This document shows, piece by piece, positions 50,632-61,539 of a stretch of 64,000 nucleotides of DNA (positions are counted from its first letter, which is position 1; every line of letters starts with the position of its first letter). Under the pieces are notes generated by a model. The model worked only from the letters and a program-made list of their open reading frames with translations, was not told where the DNA came from and did not search any database. Position numbers and translations under genes: made by a program. This DNA is from Cliona cf. orientalis (lineage: Eukaryota; Porifera; Demospongiae; Clionaida; Clionaidae), in assembly GCA_963930775.1 (NCBI GenBank), contig OZ005690.1, positions 9,698,411 to 9,762,410 on the forward strand, in the 5' to 3' direction.

Positions 50632-52315
50632 TTAGCCCAGATCTTGCAAAAGAGAATTGGATGAAATAAAAGAGAACGTGTTAATTTCTGATGATGAAGA
50701 GCTTCTGGATCTTTTCCTCTTGAGAATAGTTTCATCTGGCACACTGCCAGATGATGATGGTGGTATTTCTGAATCATGTTTTGGTGCCCTCTTCTGAGAA
50801 ATGTATGTGATACAATCTTTAATAGGTTTTTCCCTGCAATAAAACATGCATAATATTATGATTGTGGTCATGAATGATTGTAAAAATACATTGACATCAA
50901 TATTCAGTTACACTTACAGGCAAGCTTGACGTTTGCCTTTGTTTCTGAAAGAAAATTAACAGTACCATGATAAAACATACTTTATGTAGCTAATGTATAG
51001 TAATAATAAGCACTTACAGGCAATTTTTGCACTTTCCACAATCTAGTTTACTACAAACGGGGCAGAGACGTCTCATTGATATAGGACAGCGACTACGACG
51101 TTTCCGATCTGCTGATTCAGTACTGTTTTCTTGGTTAGATTCTTTCTTGCTTGGTCGCTTTGTACTTTTTGAAGAACCCTTTTCCCCTGTCCCTTTCCCT
51201 TTGGTCGGACTGACTAACAATGGCAATCTATGGCTAGTACTAGCTTGAGACTGTTTCGAATCGATAATATTTTGCTTTGTAGAAGCCTCGCTGGTTGATT
51301 CCTTCTCTGATAATAAAATTATACCTGTACATGTTTTGTTTGAAGGTCCAGTTGTAGATTTTTCTGAGTTGGTTGTATTTCTGGTAGGTTGTGGACCATT
51401 TGATGATTCATCACATTTAGAATTAGCTTGCTGTACACCTTGTGTGGTATTTCTTTCATTTGGTACATTTGCTGGCTCTTGATTACTTTTCTGTCGACTC
51501 TTACTGGATCCTGCTTTAGAACATGATCGTTTGAATGTTACTGATGATCCACCACTGGAGCTACTATCACCAATAGGTGATGAAGTGGATGGTATTGATT
51601 CTTTCCGATTTGCTTGAGTATTTACACATATCACATCTGATTCAGCACTCGTGTTTCCACTTGATGTAGCTGAATTCAAGGATAAAGTTCGGCTTAGAGT
51701 ATGCTGCTGAGATGTGCGTAGTACTGACTCAGAGATACTTTTTGAAGCAGCATCATCTGTATCTTGGCTATTGGCACTGCTACTACCTGCTGTGTTATTG
51801 AACCATTCAGATATTTTGGAATTTTCCATCGGTGAGCTACTACATGCTCTTTTAGCGGGTGGGCTACTCAGATGACGGTCCTCACGCGATCGTTTTTGGA
51901 CCACTTTGTGTGATGGTTTACTTAATATCACAGATTTTGGATTTTCATGCTCGGAATCTCCAGTTAGGTCAATCACTGCAGACTTTGAAACACTAGGAGA
52001 TGAAACAGATGTTGAAGGCCCCGGTTTACTGCATTGTGCTTTAGATATTGATTCATTTTCCAATGATTCTGACTGCTGCTTAGAATCAACGAGTGCTCTC
52101 TTGATGCCATTTAATTCCCTTAAAATTTTTCTTCTAATTTCATCATCTGATTGCTCTGGAACCTGCCTGCTGGTTTTAAAAACCTCAAGCAAATCATTAG
52201 CTGTTGTTTCAAGTAGAGTCTGTAGCACACCCGTATTTAGTGTGATAGTAATCTCTTCCTCTGAACCATCAACTGTCATCAAAATTAATATAATAATATA
52301 ATAGGTACTTAACAT
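50632..52315 (-). CDS. Ser-rich nuclear-type protein with SIM and CXXC-like zinc finger
   Basis: Exons, in transcription order: 51018 to 52272 (or ATG at 52279 or 52315), 50918-50944, 50632-50833 (stop TAA). The three exons join in phase to give the Cys pattern CPVC....CGKCKNC...........C........C at the C-terminus. This resembles CXXC-type CpG-binding fingers (signature CGxCxxC), although the usual first Cys position and the KFGG linker are missing. Upstream are VIDLTGDSE, a typical SUMO-interaction motif, the basic stretches KRSREDR and PAKRA, and a long Ser/Thr/Asn-rich disordered region. A nuclear chromatin-associated role is likely but inferred. The hydrophobic residues coded at 52280-52315 look like intron sequence; an acceptor GATGACAG just before 52272 requires a phase-1 upstream exon, which a candidate at 59728-59818 would satisfy. 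Confidence 0.65.
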
Positions 52316-52452
52316 TGTATTATGCTTTCCCTTTATAACTTTTATTATTGTGATGTATCCAGAATGGCATAATAATTATTATAATAATTATCGGACACAA
52401 ACACCCACGTTAGATACCTACGCATGGGCATGGCTACCATCATAATAAAATA

Positions 52453-52667
52453 CTGTATAGTTGGAAATATTGGGGGGAGAAAACTTTTGCGAATTGGTAG
52501 GAAGGGATCGGAGCATTCACGGAGAAAGCTTTGCAGAATGTCAAATTGATCACATAAATTGGTGTGGCATGCCTAAAATTTGTGGAGTAAACTATCATGG
52601 GCAGTTATAAATTGATCGTGAAGTTTGTGAAGGTTTTATTGATCCCTCGAAAGCTCCCTGCTGTATT
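52453..52667. mobile_element. MITE of the CYGTATAG family
   Basis: Starts CTGTATAGTTGGAAATATTG after TA and carries GGAGAAAACTTTTGCG, GGTGTGGCATGCCTAAAAT and a right arm GAAAGCTCCCTGCTGTA. Block order matches 11728-11918, with more divergence. Confidence 0.65.
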
Positions 52668-54865
52668 ATCCAGTCTACCTATAGCTAGTGTTCATGTGGT
52701 AAATTCAAGTAAGGCAGCTACTACTATTTAAACTAACAAAGGCCATCCACTCAATTTTGAATCATTGATCGAGTAGAAATATATACGTATATCACATGAG
52801 AGCAATATTCAATGTACCATGTAATAACATGAGTAATTGCTAACAATTATAGCTTCCAGATTAATTAATCTGCGTGATACCACAGCCACTGCTAGCTAGC
52901 TAGCTAGCTATCTGCTGACTGAAATAATATGATGCCCTATGAACCATAGAACCAAATCAGAATGTATAAGATAGCTATCAAAATGTAGATAGCTACTGGC
53001 AGTTCATGTAGTATCTTCCTAGCTACAGCTGTTATAAACATGCATAGCTACGTAAATTGTGAAACATTACATTTACTTGCATGTGATTTCAGATTCCCGC
53101 CATGTGGCTTGCATGTGCAGGGGCTGATCCACCCCCCTTCACCAGTTCTTTTATGCAACGTAGTATAGGAGATATCCACCGTTATTAACCAGCCACCCCC
53201 TTAGCACCAGTATGGTTTACTATGGGTGGCCACCCCGCCATGCAGCCACCTTCCATGCAAATTTTCTGGATCAGCGCCTGATGTGATTGTCATGTGACAC
53301 CGCACTGTACTACTATTGCTGCACGTGTGAGCCGTTGATGTGTTGCCATACCAAAATGATGCGTTGTCATGACAATCATATAATGAGCTGCATCCTGTGT
53401 GCCCTATAGGTCCTTTCCCTCCTTGAGGGTGGGGTCTGGGGATGAGATTATCTATTACTGTACACTTAATACATAGCTAGTGTATTGGCATGGGAGCGTG
53501 ATTGTCAAAAGACTATACAATCATGCATACATGTAGCTATGCCCATATTTGTTCATTACAAATCGCTGTGATAGTAAACAAGATTAGCTACGAAAAGGTA
53601 TGGAGATATTGTGGCTATCAGTTTTGCATGATCATGGTCAAGGCTCATTAGTTTACATAATGTGGCTGTTAAACCAAAAACCACCGTGCATGATAATGCT
53701 AAAATTAAGGTTTTCTTAAAGACAATATTTATATAGCTGCAACGTCATCATGATGATGGATGATGGCACATAAGTTTATCAATGCCCAGTCATTTCATTC
53801 CACATCATGTAGCTACCGTAAATCACAAAAAATAATATATTTAGATAGCCTGGCTTATGTAAAAATTTGAACGCACGAAATATTTGAATTTAACAATTAT
53901 AGAGTCATTTATCTCAACGTAAAAATTATCGCACGAAGTATTTGTACACGAAATATTCATGATTTATGATAATTAGAGTCACCGCACTATCACTGGCAAA
54001 ATTTATTTCTTGCCCCACATAATAAATGGCATGGTCACCAGATCTGAGTGTATACAGTGTCTGCTATGATTTCAAACTCTATAGGTTCAGTCTATAGCTA
54101 ATATACGTCCAAGTAACACTACTGGAAGTTTAGTATTTGAAATGAACTTAAAAATTATGTGAATTAGTCCATTTTCACATAATTTGAAATGTTTTTGAAA
54201 ATTGCTAGACTTTTTGTGTTTTAATATCCTTTGAAATGCTGTTTGAATAGAATTGTCTTTCTCTTGTGTTTTCATTTGAAAAAAAAGACTTGAATAATAT
54301 GAGAAATAATATGTGCATAGTATTTGAATTATTGTGCATGAATCAAATCATTAAATTTTACATAATGATAATAATTACTAGTAAGACTTAATGTATAACG
54401 TATACAAAATTATTATGGACATACACTGTCAGCAGATGATGAATAATCATGACATGAAGATTAGTCTACAAATTGAAGGTGGCTTAAGTTAACAGTTGTC
54501 TGTTAAAAGTTAGCACATGTCCTAGGCCAATCATCCATAAGTTGCATTGCTACATTAACCTGTTGGGAGAATCCCGGTATTTCTCAGGTTCTTCTGGCGA
54601 CAGCTACCCCGCTGGATGAAGCGGACTGATCAGCAACAGCACTAGTGCTGGCACCATCTTCCTTTTTGATTTATCTCCTTTCCAGAGAAACTTGTCATTT
54701 TTCTGTACATAAAAAATCAACCAAGTCATAATAATTACTTTTGGTGTACGTATAATAATTATGCCCTACTGTATATTACAAGTATATGTGAATCAACAAT
54801 CATAATATTATAGTACACGTAACTGTAACAATTCTGAAGTGATATTGCTCTCTGTTACTGTAGCT

Positions 54866-54982
54866 ATAGAGAAACAATGTAGATCCTTCATGCCATGAGG
54901 ATGACTAGAGCATCTAGTCGAAATGTCGGCAAGTTTTACACTGAACATTAGTTGTTCACAAAGAATGTTCATTGTTTCTCTA
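54866..54982 (+). repeat. Inverted repeat enclosing a second hammerhead-like core
   Basis: Arms TAGAGAAACAATG and CATTGTTTCTCTA enclose GGATGA, the perfect hairpin GACTAGA-GCA-TCTAGTC and GAAATGTC. The layout matches 11188-11304 (long arms around an AUGA-hairpin-GAAA core) without sequence identity elsewhere. Compatible with Penelope-like-element remnants. Confidence 0.35.
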
Positions 54983-56824
54983 CTGTAGCAATAATATTGT
55001 TTGATCTGTAGAATGTATGATCCATGACATTGTATGTTGTATATGCTTGGTGAGTATGTCATGTACTCGGAGACAGTTTAGCATGTCAGGTTGTGTGTGC
55101 TGATGTACATGTAGGCTTGGTGAGTTTAGTGTGCCTGTCAAATTTCTATGTGATCTGTGTGTCTGTGTACTTGGTGAGTTCAGAGTGTCTGTCCAGTTGT
55201 GATTGATCTGTGTGTCCTGTGTGCTTGTAGCCTCATACCCCAGATCCTTTGAAGGGGGAGAAAGGACCTAGCTGGTACATACTGACTGCATATGCCAGAA
55301 AATGGGTGATCATATATTATTCCTCTTGTGACCCTTGATCTCAACCGTTACCTAAAATTCATTTGCCACGAATGCTTATTGTGACGAGTCTTGCCATCAA
55401 AGACGAACGAAATTGACAAAAATATAAGAAGATTCATTCACCTTTAGTGAAAGATTTTGATGAGGCAATCAGAATTGTTGGTCACCCAACTGCAAAGAAG
55501 GGTTTTGTTTGGTTCTTGAAGCTCAGGAGGGTTTGTTTAGGATCTATCGTACAACATTCTTTCAAAACATTGACTTGGTGAGTTCTATGGGAGACAAAGG
55601 GCCTGGTCCACACCACATGTGCATACACAAACTTTACGAAATTTTTTCTGGTATAATTTGTTTGCTACCATGTGGTTGGGCCATGAAAGGCCTGGGTATG
55701 AGGCTAATGTCCCTTGTGAGTTCAAGTTGTGTGTGATCTGCATGTGTACTTGGTGAGTTCATGATCAGTTAAGTGCAATGCTGCTGGCTGATATTTACAT
55801 GCATCAAGGAGTATACGATTTTATCTTCCTTACCTTCACATTTTCTTCTTCATAATTGTTGAATGTTTCAGAGCTATATAGCTATCCATGGTTATTTTGT
55901 ATGTGTGACCACAGAGTCCAACCTATGGCAGAGAAAATATCCATACGTATGACATAATTATGATTATGATTCCCCCCCCCCCCCCCCCCCCCTTTCTCTA
56001 TCTGTCTCTCCCTCTCTTTAGGGACACCGCCAGTGCATATTACAGGCATGAATGACTCCCAGGTTGGTAGGTTCCTTGAACCATAGCCTAATAACTGGGT
56101 AGTCATCCCCGGTAAGAGCTACATGTATGTAGGTCAACACACTTTTTTGTATGGTACAAATTTTCACACACCATAATATATTATTTGCTGTATAGATTAG
56201 TACAGGTAAGCATAAAAAATTTTCATTGCTTTGTGCAAAACGAAAATTTTATGATGAAAAATGTGTGCTGGACTAACAATTTTGTGACAACAATCAAGAT
56301 TAAATTCTGATTTGGCATTAGCTGTTTTATCATTGCTAAAAATCAAATTCAACTAACTGATTAATATTTCTTGTCCAAAACTACAGTTTACACTGGGTGG
56401 TATCAAACCATCAGTCACAGCAGGTATGTTAGTTGCCATCTCTTAAATCACAACCATACTACTAGAGTACAGTTAAGAGTATCTTTATATATTATGTTAT
56501 GCAATAAAAGGGACATGCAGCTAGCCTCGTACTTTCAACTGCTCGTACCCAGGGTGCAAGAGGAGAAAGCAGCTTGGTACCTATTGTATTAGTTTTCATT
56601 GTGCACAGCATGTCAACATTTTTGTGATTCTGCCATTGTGTATATCTAGGATTCTGTTGGTATTTTAAGTCTGTCTGAATGACATGGCGTAGTTTACTGA
56701 TGTGTACTGGAGGGAAATATCAGAGCCTATATAGGTACTCAGCGTATACACATGCAAAGAGGGTACTAGGCCCTCCTGTGGTGCCATGCATATGGACTGG
56801 GTAATCCATGTGATACATGTACAT

Positions 56825-57515
56825 TAGTCTCACGCAGCCAGACTCTTATACCTCGGGAGGGGGAGAGAGAGAGTCTGGTAAAGTGCTATACATTGAGTTG
56901 TCCCAGCGCCTCGTACGAGGGGCGATCAATCAGATTGCATCTTTAGTTTACAGTGGCATATCCGATTGTGAACGGAGAATAAACACGCGTGCGCAATAAT
57001 ATCTCGTCCATTCACAGTCGGATATGCCATCGCAAACTATGTAATGCCATAAAGATGCAATCTGATTGGTCGCACCTCATACCAGGCGCTGGGACAACTC
57101 GATGTATAGCATTTTACTAGTCTCGCGAGCCAGCCCCCTTTCACGCACGCGGAGAGAAGGGGTCTGGTCAAATGCGTAAAGGACCCGTGTCGCCGAGGAA
57201 TGCATGACGTCACATATTTCTGGTGTGCGTGAATAAGAAATACAAATTTAAATTAACATTCCATTGTACTGGGGCACGATCGCGCACGCGCACAATCATT
57301 AATTTGCATTCCTTTCATGCCCACGCAGTCATGTGACTTTATTCCGTGCATCTGATTGGCGCGCACTATACAGTGCGCGGGGACACGGGCCCTATATGCA
57401 TTTGACCAGACCCTTTCTCCCTCTTTGGGTAGGAGGGGCTGGCGCGCGAGACTAGCATTTTACCAGACTCTCTCCCTCCCCTCCCAAGGTGTAAGAGTCT
57501 GGCTGCGCGAGACTA
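56825..57515. mobile_element. Outer MULE-like MITE interrupted by a second MITE
   Basis: Ends TAGTCTCACGCAGCCAGACT and CTGGCTGCGCGAGACTA are long inverted repeats that continue through GTCTGGTAAAGTGCTATACA and GTTGTCCCAGCGCC. The right arm is split at 57118-57454. Flanks GTGATACAT (56810-56818) and GTGATAGAT (57516-57524) match at 8 of 9 positions if the 6 bp GTACAT next to the left end is a later microsatellite gain. Confidence 0.75.
57118..57454. mobile_element. Inner 337-bp MITE with perfect 9-bp target duplication
   Basis: Ends TAGTCTCGCGAGCCAGCCCC and its near inverse, flanked by GCATTTTAC at 57109-57117 and 57455-57463. Excision of the element plus one duplication restores the right arm of the outer element. 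It belongs to the same TAGTCT family as 47656-48297. Confidence 0.88.
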
Positions 57516-58019
57516 GTGATAGATGCTTACTTTTGGCCACAAGCTGATTTAAGCTTGCTCTCTCTCACCGGTCTACACTCTCCCCATACACTCTCTCAAC
57601 CCCTATTTAATATCCCCTAGTGCCCCAAGTTATAAAATTAATATAATATTATAGTACTGCAGTATACTCACAGTTTAATAATATAGTCCACAACAGCTCT
57701 AGAGTATCCAGGAGGTCCCCCGGAGGCCTCGATGGTCATACGAACAATCAACGATGGGACCTGCCGCAAGTTTCTCAGGTTGAATCAAGCGTCTTTTTAA
57801 CACAGTGGTCGACAGCAGGAACGTTGATAGGGGTAGAAATGGATAATCCTCTCTCGAATATCGACATCATACTACAACAGGCTGACAGCTGGCCCTCGGT
57901 ACAGCGATCTCCAGTTGAGCTCTAGCTCTGCAAGCGCTCGCGCTCCATAAAATTTGAATTCAACGCACGTGATCTTATACGTGCACGCGCACGCCCTCTC
58001 CCGCTAACGAAGCCACGCC

Positions 58020-58255
58020 CTAAACTTTGGGATTTCAAATACTTTTCAAGCATAAAATTGAAGCATGCTTTATTTCATACAATTTTTCAACACTGTTTGA
58101 AAATATGCAATTTTATTCAAACAGTTTTCAAACTTGGGGATTCAAATACTTTTTAAGCATAAAATTGATACATGCTTTATTTCACACAATTTTTTAATAC
58201 TGTTTGAAAACATGCAATTTTATTCAAACAGTTTTCAAGTAAGTACAACATTTTT
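58020..58255. repeat. Two-unit tandem repeat, about 114 bp period
   Basis: The unit runs from TTCAAATACTTTT to TTCAAACAGTTTTCAA, with AAGCATAAAATTGA and ATGCAATTTTATTCAAACAG in both copies (first unit about 58030-58133, second about 58139-58247). Confidence 0.8.
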
Positions 58256-59727
58256 CAAACATGCTTGAATTCTGTCTAATGTATTTCAAGTATTATTCAC
58301 ATACTACGTGAAATCATTCCCATGGGCTAGACCAGAATACAAGTACTTTTCACATATTGGATTACTGCATCACACATATTTCAAATACATTTTCAACAAT
58401 TCTCAAACAAACAGCTTCCAGTAGTGTAATAACCAGGCCACTACAAATTGGATCGTAGTTTCCCGCCTATAATAATAATATTATACCACCCTGAGGCTTA
58501 TGCCTTTCGAGCCACCACCAATTTATACTCATGACATAATTGAATAATAATAATCTGTTCCATGTGCACTCGAATGAGTTTGTGACCTCGGATGACTCAT
58601 TCAGTACTTTACTCACACATGATCGATGGCTCTAATGTGCGACCCACAATAAGCAGTGGTCGCCCGTTGTGGTTGCTGAAACTTTCACTAACAGTCATAG
58701 ATGGTAAACTACCTTGTCTACAATATAAACAGTAACTGATTCCTAGCTTTAGATCTTCTACAAGTGTCATTTAGCTAGTAAGCACTTTTGTTGCACCTAT
58801 GAATCACAAGATTTGTTTACTTCGTATTGTGGCACTGAACAGCGGGGAGTTCCCCGTAAGCACATGGTTACCATTGCGCATGCGCACTGCCTCCCTGAGC
58901 TGAGCGAGGAAGCCCCTGCACGCAGTGTAGCTACCACTCAAGGGCGACACAGACAGTGGGGCTGGTGGGGCTATAGCCCCACCACTTCTCAGGACATGGG
59001 GGCATAGCCCCACCACTCTCCACCACTCGTTTTAATGAATGTGGTACGGGATCGTCAAGCGCTATAAGTTTTGCAGTCAGTGATCACCACATAATACAGA
59101 ACGAAGGCACACATGCAGTTTGCTTGAAATTTTATATGCATAGCTGTATTAAAATACTGTGTGTGGGTGCCCTTCAAATTCCAAAAGTGGGCGTGGCAAA
59201 TACAAAATTTTCGCCGCGCGCTCACGCGCGCAAACTTCTTACTATACCTAAGCCCCACCACTTTAAATATACTTGTTCCGCCCCTGCCACTAGTCATCTG
59301 TTGTATTACTAATGGCTTGTTGTTGTGTAAACAAAATGGACCTAAAAAAAATAAATGCTAATGGCGAAGAAATAACATGCAGTTGATTAGAGCGAGTGAG
59401 AAAATTCTAAATTAGGATGTTCAACAAAATAGGAAGGAAGTAGACTCTGAGATACTAATTAATCTTAACGTTCAGGCTATAGTATATATATATCTGAAAA
59501 ATTAGAGGGAGTACAGTGGATAGCTAGTTGTAGCTATTATTGAAGGAAAAACTGCATGGAACAGCAGATCGAATAATCCTATAGCTAATTGGGACAAAAT
59601 ATAGTTTTTATATCTCGGGTCCAAATAGGACGCTCTTTGTGGTACTAAGCCATAGTATACTAGTACAAACTCTGATGTGACCAATGTAAACCAGCTTATA
59701 TAATTTAGTTTTTAGCTAATTAATTAC

Positions 59728-59818
59728 CATTGTTTCCACTGGCAGATCCATCTGGCGATAATTGTAGGCTGGCCGCCGATCGGGATCGGTTACCACGTAT
59801 ACTGCTGGGCCCACTCAT
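59728..59818 (-). CDS. Candidate first coding exon, 30 codons plus one base
   Basis: ATG at 59816-59818 after CGTCGACC, then a Ser/Gly/Arg-rich peptide (MSGPSSIRGN...), ending with a GTAATT donor in phase 1. The surrounding 150 bp is CpG-rich, as at a promoter. The phase fits the acceptor at 52273 of the CXXC-like gene, about 7.4 kb downstream. The join is inferred from phase only; it may belong to another gene. Confidence 0.3.
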
Positions 59819-61245
59819 GGTCGACGTCGCGCCGGGTTGCACTGTACGTTTCGGTCTTCGCTACACGCACACTCGGCGGTTAATACATGTACCCAGCGTC
59901 TCAGTTTGGCGCCTTTTTGTACGCCTAGGCTCTAGGCTGATCTAAAGCTCATTGCTATCACGTAATATCTATTACGGGATAACCGGGGGAGCACCTATGA
60001 TTCTATATTATAAATACGTATTGACGTCATATGAGCCCGGCGTGCTCATCATGCTAGTCATCATCATGATATGACATTCATGATGACAAATTTATTCATT
60101 GTACAGACATTGAAATGAAATTGCATGTCACATTTGCATAATTATTATGTTTGCATGCATGCTATAATTAAATATCAGGCTAGCTATGAACATTTAACCA
60201 TAGTAGCTAGCTATGTGAGCAGATAGCTCAGGCTACTTTGCTTTCACTTGATCATCTGAATATCCAGAGGGAGACGAAAGGAGAGAGAGGAACCGAAAGG
60301 AAGAAAAAAGGGGTGTTTGGATCCAGTGGACTGGAACGATGGAATGGAATGATGGAATGAACTTGGCTGGACTGGACCAGTGGAATGGACCGGAATGGAA
60401 TGGAATGCGGAAAGCAACGGAGTATTAAGGCGCATGCGTACATGGTACCATCTTTCATCATACGACTATAATAATAATATCATTGAAGTTCTTGATTTAT
60501 GGTGCTGTATCATTAGGATATTGTCAAGGGGGGGGGGGGGAGATGGAGTTAGGGGCCGGGATTGGAGCACTCCTTTGCCCATGGCACGAACTAGCTAACA
60601 GCTGGTATTTATAGCTACTTCACCCCACTTAGCCGCGAATCAAGTGTTAGGGTGTGACATACAAGTTGGATCATGTGGAAATCTAACATAATAGTTATTT
60701 TGAATCCCTTTTTTTACCTAGTAGCTAATGCATAGTTTTAACATTAAATTTTAATGATAGATGTAAGGATCAACAACGCATTACAGACTGCATGACTAGC
60801 TACAAACAGACATGATCATTCAAATGTTCTAAATGCGAAATAACACCACACATAACATGCAAACACTAATGCACGACATAGTAAGTGATTGCATAACATA
60901 AGTGTGACAACATAATACATCAGCCATACACACTATAGCTAGCAAGACTTAGTGCTAAGTTAATTAGTACAGTACAAAACATGCACACACCACAATTGAG
61001 ACGCCCTTAATTTAAATTAATATAGCTCTATAATATTATTATTATTATGTAGGGTAATCAGCAACTTTTAATTATGCACTCACATGGATGAGAATGATGT
61101 ATTCAAGGCATGTGATGAATAATATGCACTCAACATAGTTTCATGGCAACTTCATAGCAATGTACTTATCACCTGAAGCAGGCCCGTAGCCAGATCTTTT
61201 AAAAGGAAGGTACACATGCATGTGTATATACTATAATGCATGTAC
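59819..61245. other. Intergenic region with a CpG-rich possible promoter at its left edge
   Basis: 59820-59940 is rich in CpG (GCGCCGGG, CGGTCTTCGC, TTGGCGCC) and may drive the candidate minus-strand exon. Beyond it the DNA is AT-rich, with a GGAAT-like repeat at 60305-60415 and a 12-nt G run near 60529. No gene seen. Confidence 0.45.
60305..60415. repeat. GGAAT-like simple repeat
   Basis: Degenerate TGGAATGG / TGGACTGG pentamer-type repeats in tandem, e.g. around 60335-60350 and 60380-60410. Confidence 0.7.
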
Positions 61246-61400
61246 TCGCAACAGGGGTTGGAATATTTGTTGCTGTTGTACTAGTGAGAAGTGAATGGAT
61301 AGGATCAACATTGTCACCAAGGCCGCCGTCACTATCAGATAATGAGGTGATAAATGTGGGATCTGGAGCTGGTGATTCGGAATCTGACACAGGATTATCC
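61246..61400 (-). other. Possible acidic coding exon
   Basis: The minus strand reads an open Ser/Asp/Pro-rich stretch (SDSESPAPDPTF..., DSDGGLGDNVDP) before a GTACAT donor at 61245. Composition is exon-like, but no start, acceptor or family is certain. Confidence 0.2.
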
Positions 61401-61539
61401 TCTTCAGGAAATGGTTGACTTTTTGTGATTAATAATTATAAGCACACATGAGTATTAATAATTATTTATTTGTACTGTACCCTACTGGTTCAGTTAAAGA
61501 TTTAATATTGAATTTACCACTTTTCTGTATGAGCTCTCC

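Larger units (their letters stand above)
54117..58426. mobile_element. Candidate 4.3-kb element with CACTACTGGAAG ends and TAA flanks
   Basis: CACTACTGGAAG at 54117-54128 and its exact inverse at 58415-58426, each flanked by TAA. A 3-bp TAA duplication would fit PIF/Harbinger elements. Subterminal DNA at both ends is rich in TATTTGAAA-type motifs. The ends could instead belong to two separate elements; no transposase frame was found. Confidence 0.35.
52316..59727. other. Long repeat-rich stretch, possibly an intron of the CXXC-like gene
   Basis: AT-rich DNA with a MITE (52453-52667), a MITE-like AT-rich block at about 53816-53990, nested MULE-like MITEs (56825-57515), a tandem repeat (58020-58255) and a C run near 55974-55992. 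Short open stretches at about 54568-54705 and 57672-57870 (minus) have raised GC content but conflicting frames. Confidence 0.5.

Noticed and set aside
54568..54705. GC-richer minus-strand segment ending before GTTAAT, exon-like
   Set aside because: All three frames contain a stop unless a weak internal acceptor is used; phase to neighbouring exons could not be reconciled.
57672..57870. Minus-strand segment with ATG and a GTGAGT donor
   Set aside because: Two partial frames of about 30 codons each are open but neither spans the segment, and no downstream exon fits the phase.
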